From Psettodes erumei (Eukaryota > Chordata > Actinopteri > Pleuronectiformes > Psettodidae): a stretch of DNA of 64,000 nt. Where the stretch lies: contig JAFBJZ010000781.1 of the NCBI GenBank assembly GCA_016785225.1, positions 3,968,001 through 4,032,000 on the forward strand. The letters run 5' to 3'. The notes beneath the pieces are model-generated. The model had not been told where the DNA came from. It did not search any database and was given only the letters and a program-made list of their open reading frames with translations. A program made the translations under genes and the position numbers. This document shows, piece after piece, positions 61,201 through 64,000 of this stretch. Every line of letters begins with the position of its first letter. The first letter of the stretch is position 1.

Positions 61201-64000
61201 GTACAACAGGAGGCATGGCTTCAGGAAAAGAAAGCTTTCTGTTTATAGAGCTGCCGTTTCTTTACGAGGGTTGCTGGGTCCCTTTGTTCCTCAGACACTT
61301 CTAATCTTAGTCACAAGTACAACACTTCACATCCATGAACTGTACACCATGGCATGAGCTGACTATATTTAAACAATTTTGCATTTTAACAACAGTTGAC
61401 TGCTGATCACTGAGAATCAACAGAATCATTTGATTCTTAAAAACATGTTAAAATTCTCACGATGACACCCAACTTCTCACATTAACCCTGCCAAACATAT
61501 TATCAGTTGTTTCACAACTGGGGGGGGTGTCCAGACCTGTGATTGCAGCAGTGTCCCCTGGGTGAAGAACAGAGACATTATTTTTCTGTCAGCTCAATCA
61601 GGAGACCTACAACCAGACTTCTGCTCCTCACAGCAGCTTCACAACACTGCAAGACAAATGTATTGCCCTGGGATTAAACACACAACAGTATGCTGTATAT
61701 TGCACCAGGGGTAAGCACGGACATCTGTTGTTTACATTTGAGACACTGCAACACTCACTACACTGGGAGGTTTGTGTATTATGTGTCCAACTCATGTTTT
61801 TTATTGTTTTTTTAAGTGTGCTACAAGAATGATGAAGTCATTTGCCTAATTACAACCGGGTGCGTCAGATAAGCAATCTTGCCAGACACTGAATCAAAGG
61901 GGGATCAAAGAGGGAATAATACAAGGGAATAAGAAGGACTGATGTCATATTAAAAAAATCTCCAGACTAAATTTTCTTCAAAGGAGCTTTTTTGTGTAAA
62001 TTCTTTACTCAAGCCCAGGAAATTATACTCTGTTGCAGTGCACTTGCACTTTGCACAGAGATGGCCATGCCTTGATTGTGCATCAATGTGGGTTGATGCA
62101 CAATCAGCAGCATCCTTTGATCTGGGATTCAAATGTACACGTAAGGTCATTATGAACAAGATTATAAAACAGTCCTCATACACACCATGATTGAGCATTT
62201 AAATCTCATTTTCGTCTCAGGGTATAAATGCACTGAATGTTTCAGAGGTCTGCATCTACAGTTGTATACCAAAACACAATACTGCACAATCAAATTTAGT
62301 GACAAGCATGTGGCTATGTGATTATATGTATATGTGTCTCCCACTGCATCTTACAATTAAACTGCATTCGTAATCAACTCCAGTGTAAAAAAAACAAAAA
62401 CACTTAAGACTTACAGTCATTTTGCTTCATCACTGACAAGAGGATTGTAGCACAAGCACAAGCGCATGTATAACCTTGCATTGCAACTGTTAACAGAAAG
62501 TAGTGTACCTGCACTGACACATTTTTCATTCCATTTTGGGAATTTTTGAGGACACAACTGTATATGAAACAGAAATATCAAACATGCATAATTGGGACAC
62601 TCAGTCCGTTAAAAAATGGGGGAGTTTAAATACAGAGTATTAACATAAATAGGGAGCGATTTTGGATACAGCCGAGGAAATTTCACAGAAGACATGTTGA
62701 CGCACCATAAGAATAAAATTAATGATGGATGCATTCCATATAGCTGCTTCAGTTCTCCTTGTTCAGTCCTGACCCACTGTCACATTGTTATGGTTGACTG
62801 AGTAACAAAGCCATTGGGAGTATTATGAGTAACACCTACGCTTTTCCTACTATGATAATCAATCAATCAAATAATCAAAATGCTGTCAAAAGGCCCATTC
62901 ATTTTAAACAGCATGGCTCATTTTTATTATGTAATTTTCCCCATTTTCATCTTTAACATTAAATTAATTAAATATAACATTCTAAATACTAGGATTTGGC
63001 TATGGGCAAACAACTTAAAAAAGTAACATTTGAACAGGAAACAAAATAGCAATGATTCAAATAATCACTTCTTTTAAACATTTCTTTAGCTGGAAGACTG
63101 ACCACCAATGAAGAGCTGGAGGACATGTTAGAAAGTGGAAATCCATCAATCTTCACATCTGATGTAAGTTTTTCCATGCCCTCCTGTGCAGCATATTGTC
63201 ATTGTGGGGTTAAAAGCTATTACTGCCATCTGGTGGCGGTGAAGGAGTAAATCATCTTGGTTTGGTCATGTGCTGCTTTGTTTTTGGATAAATTATTTTT
63301 TACCTTGCCTGTCAATCTTTCTCCCTCAGATCATTTCTGACTCCCAGATCACTCGTCAGGCCGTAGATGAGATAGAGTCACGACACCAGGACATCATGCG
63401 TCTGGAGCTGAGCATCAGAGAACTCCATGCCATGTTCATGGACATGGCGATGCTGGTAGAGACACAGGTAACAGATAACTCATTAGAAAGTATATAGGTA
63501 AACTATCAGTTACAAATGGGTCATATTTAGTCTAATCATCTAACAGTGTCCACTTTGTGATACTTTGACAACTCTTGCAAGTTCACCAGTGTACTGTACC
63601 CACTACGTTTCTTTACCAGCACTACCGGTACTAAGAGAAAACCCAACACATTTGGTAGACGCAATGTATAAAAGTGTTATGATTCTCTCATTTACAGGGG
63701 GAAATGGTTAACAACATTGAGAACAATGTCTCCAATGCAGCTGAATATATTTTCCGTGCAAAGGAAGAGACCAAAAAAGCAGTGCGATACCAGAAAAAAT
63801 CCCGGAGGGTATGTGCTCCTTTTTGATCATGTGTTGTTAAATTGTTACGAAAACATTTGTAAATGTCAGTTACACTAGATATTCAAGTTCAAGTGACAAA
63901 CTTAACTCATCTGTGACCACTTAGTAAACCACTTTTTTTAAAATCATACCCTAGTTTGAGTTGAAGTTCAAATAACAACCTCTTCTTCACTTGGCAGAAA
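58293..64000 (+). CDS. stx2: Syntaxin-2, nine complete coding exons and the start of the tenth; cut by right edge
   Basis: Syntaxin-2 is a plasma-membrane Qa-SNARE for exocytosis. The start at 58293 gives the N-peptide MKDRLAELTA (Munc18-binding in this family). Exons: 58293-58322, 58402-58476, 58563-58662, 59336-59410, 59523-59596, 59919-60027, 63090-63163, 63330-63467, 63698-63808 and 63998 onward. Phases agree throughout, giving 262 residues before exon 10. The Habc bundle begins VDRDGFMESFFRRVEEVRGL; the linker has GRIQRQLEITGRLTTNEELE; the SNARE helix has IRELHAMFMDMAMLVETQGE with zero-layer glutamine 225. The tail YQKKSRRK leads to a membrane anchor outside the window. Syntaxin-3 and -1 are alternatives, but VDRDGFMEsFF (human STX2 DRDGFMEGFF) and the adgrd1 neighbour favour STX2. 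The teleost copy number is undetermined. Confidence 0.92.
60028..63089 (+). other. stx2 intron 6 (about 3 kb)
   Basis: It lies between the exon encoding RQLEIT and the exon encoding GRLTTNEELE. No exon-like open frame with splice sites is seen in either strand. The one structured element is the hairpin at 62067-62113. Confidence 0.6.
62067..62113. other. Perfect-stem hairpin in stx2 intron
   Basis: GATTGTGCATCAA at 62074-62086 and TTGATGCACAATC at 62093-62105 form a perfect 13-bp stem with a 6-base loop. After one A-T and one G-T pair and a small internal loop, four more pairs (62067-62070 with 62110-62113) extend it. No known RNA family is recognised. Confidence 0.6.

Noticed and set aside
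1..64000. A new multi-gene biological system (defence, mobile or biosynthetic)
   Set aside because: All coding content is explained by four well-known vertebrate genes, and the leftover sequence is intronic, regulatory or repeat-derived.

Overview
This is a piece of vertebrate nuclear genome, almost certainly a teleost fish. Genes are split into many short exons with GT-AG introns, introns are compact, every protein is closest to a vertebrate family, and simple repeats and decayed transposons lie only in non-coding DNA. The species cannot be read from the sequence. I see no prokaryotic operon, CRISPR array, phage or tRNA gene, and no new multi-gene system.

Layout. Three genes lie head-to-tail on the minus strand and one on the plus strand. 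(1) ep400, positions 1 to about 15,960, minus: 29 coding exons from the start codon (14707) to the beginning of the second ATPase lobe, where the window cuts the gene. (2) ulk1, 18299-29488, minus: a complete 27-coding-exon autophagy kinase gene, 916 residues. (3) adgrd1 (GPR133), 31698-56507, minus: a complete 26-coding-exon adhesion GPCR gene, 911 residues, with signal peptide, pentraxin-like domain, GPS and seven-helix region. (4) stx2, 58293 to the right edge, plus: the first nine coding exons of a syntaxin and the first bases of the tenth, divergent from adgrd1. I checked exon borders by carrying reading phase from exon to exon. The complete ulk1 and adgrd1 models total exact multiples of three. 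ep400 is off by exactly one base, which exposes an apparent frameshift in the exon at 341-544.

The order STX2 (divergent) - ADGRD1 - ULK1 - EP400 matches, from memory, human 12q24.33, but the human genes between them (RAN, SFSWAP, MMP17, PUS1) are absent here. The genes do not form a pathway: ep400 is a nuclear chromatin remodeller, ulk1 starts autophagy, adgrd1 is a plasma-membrane receptor and stx2 is a plasma-membrane SNARE. Between ep400 and ulk1 lies a decayed non-LTR retrotransposon fragment.

Main points for a second look: the single-base frameshift in ep400; two GC-AG introns (ep400, ulk1) supported by reading phase; a glycosylation-rich extra exon in adgrd1 with two in-frame splice choices; two perfect-stem intronic hairpins; and two roughly 400-bp elements with CAGTGGTGG-type ends.
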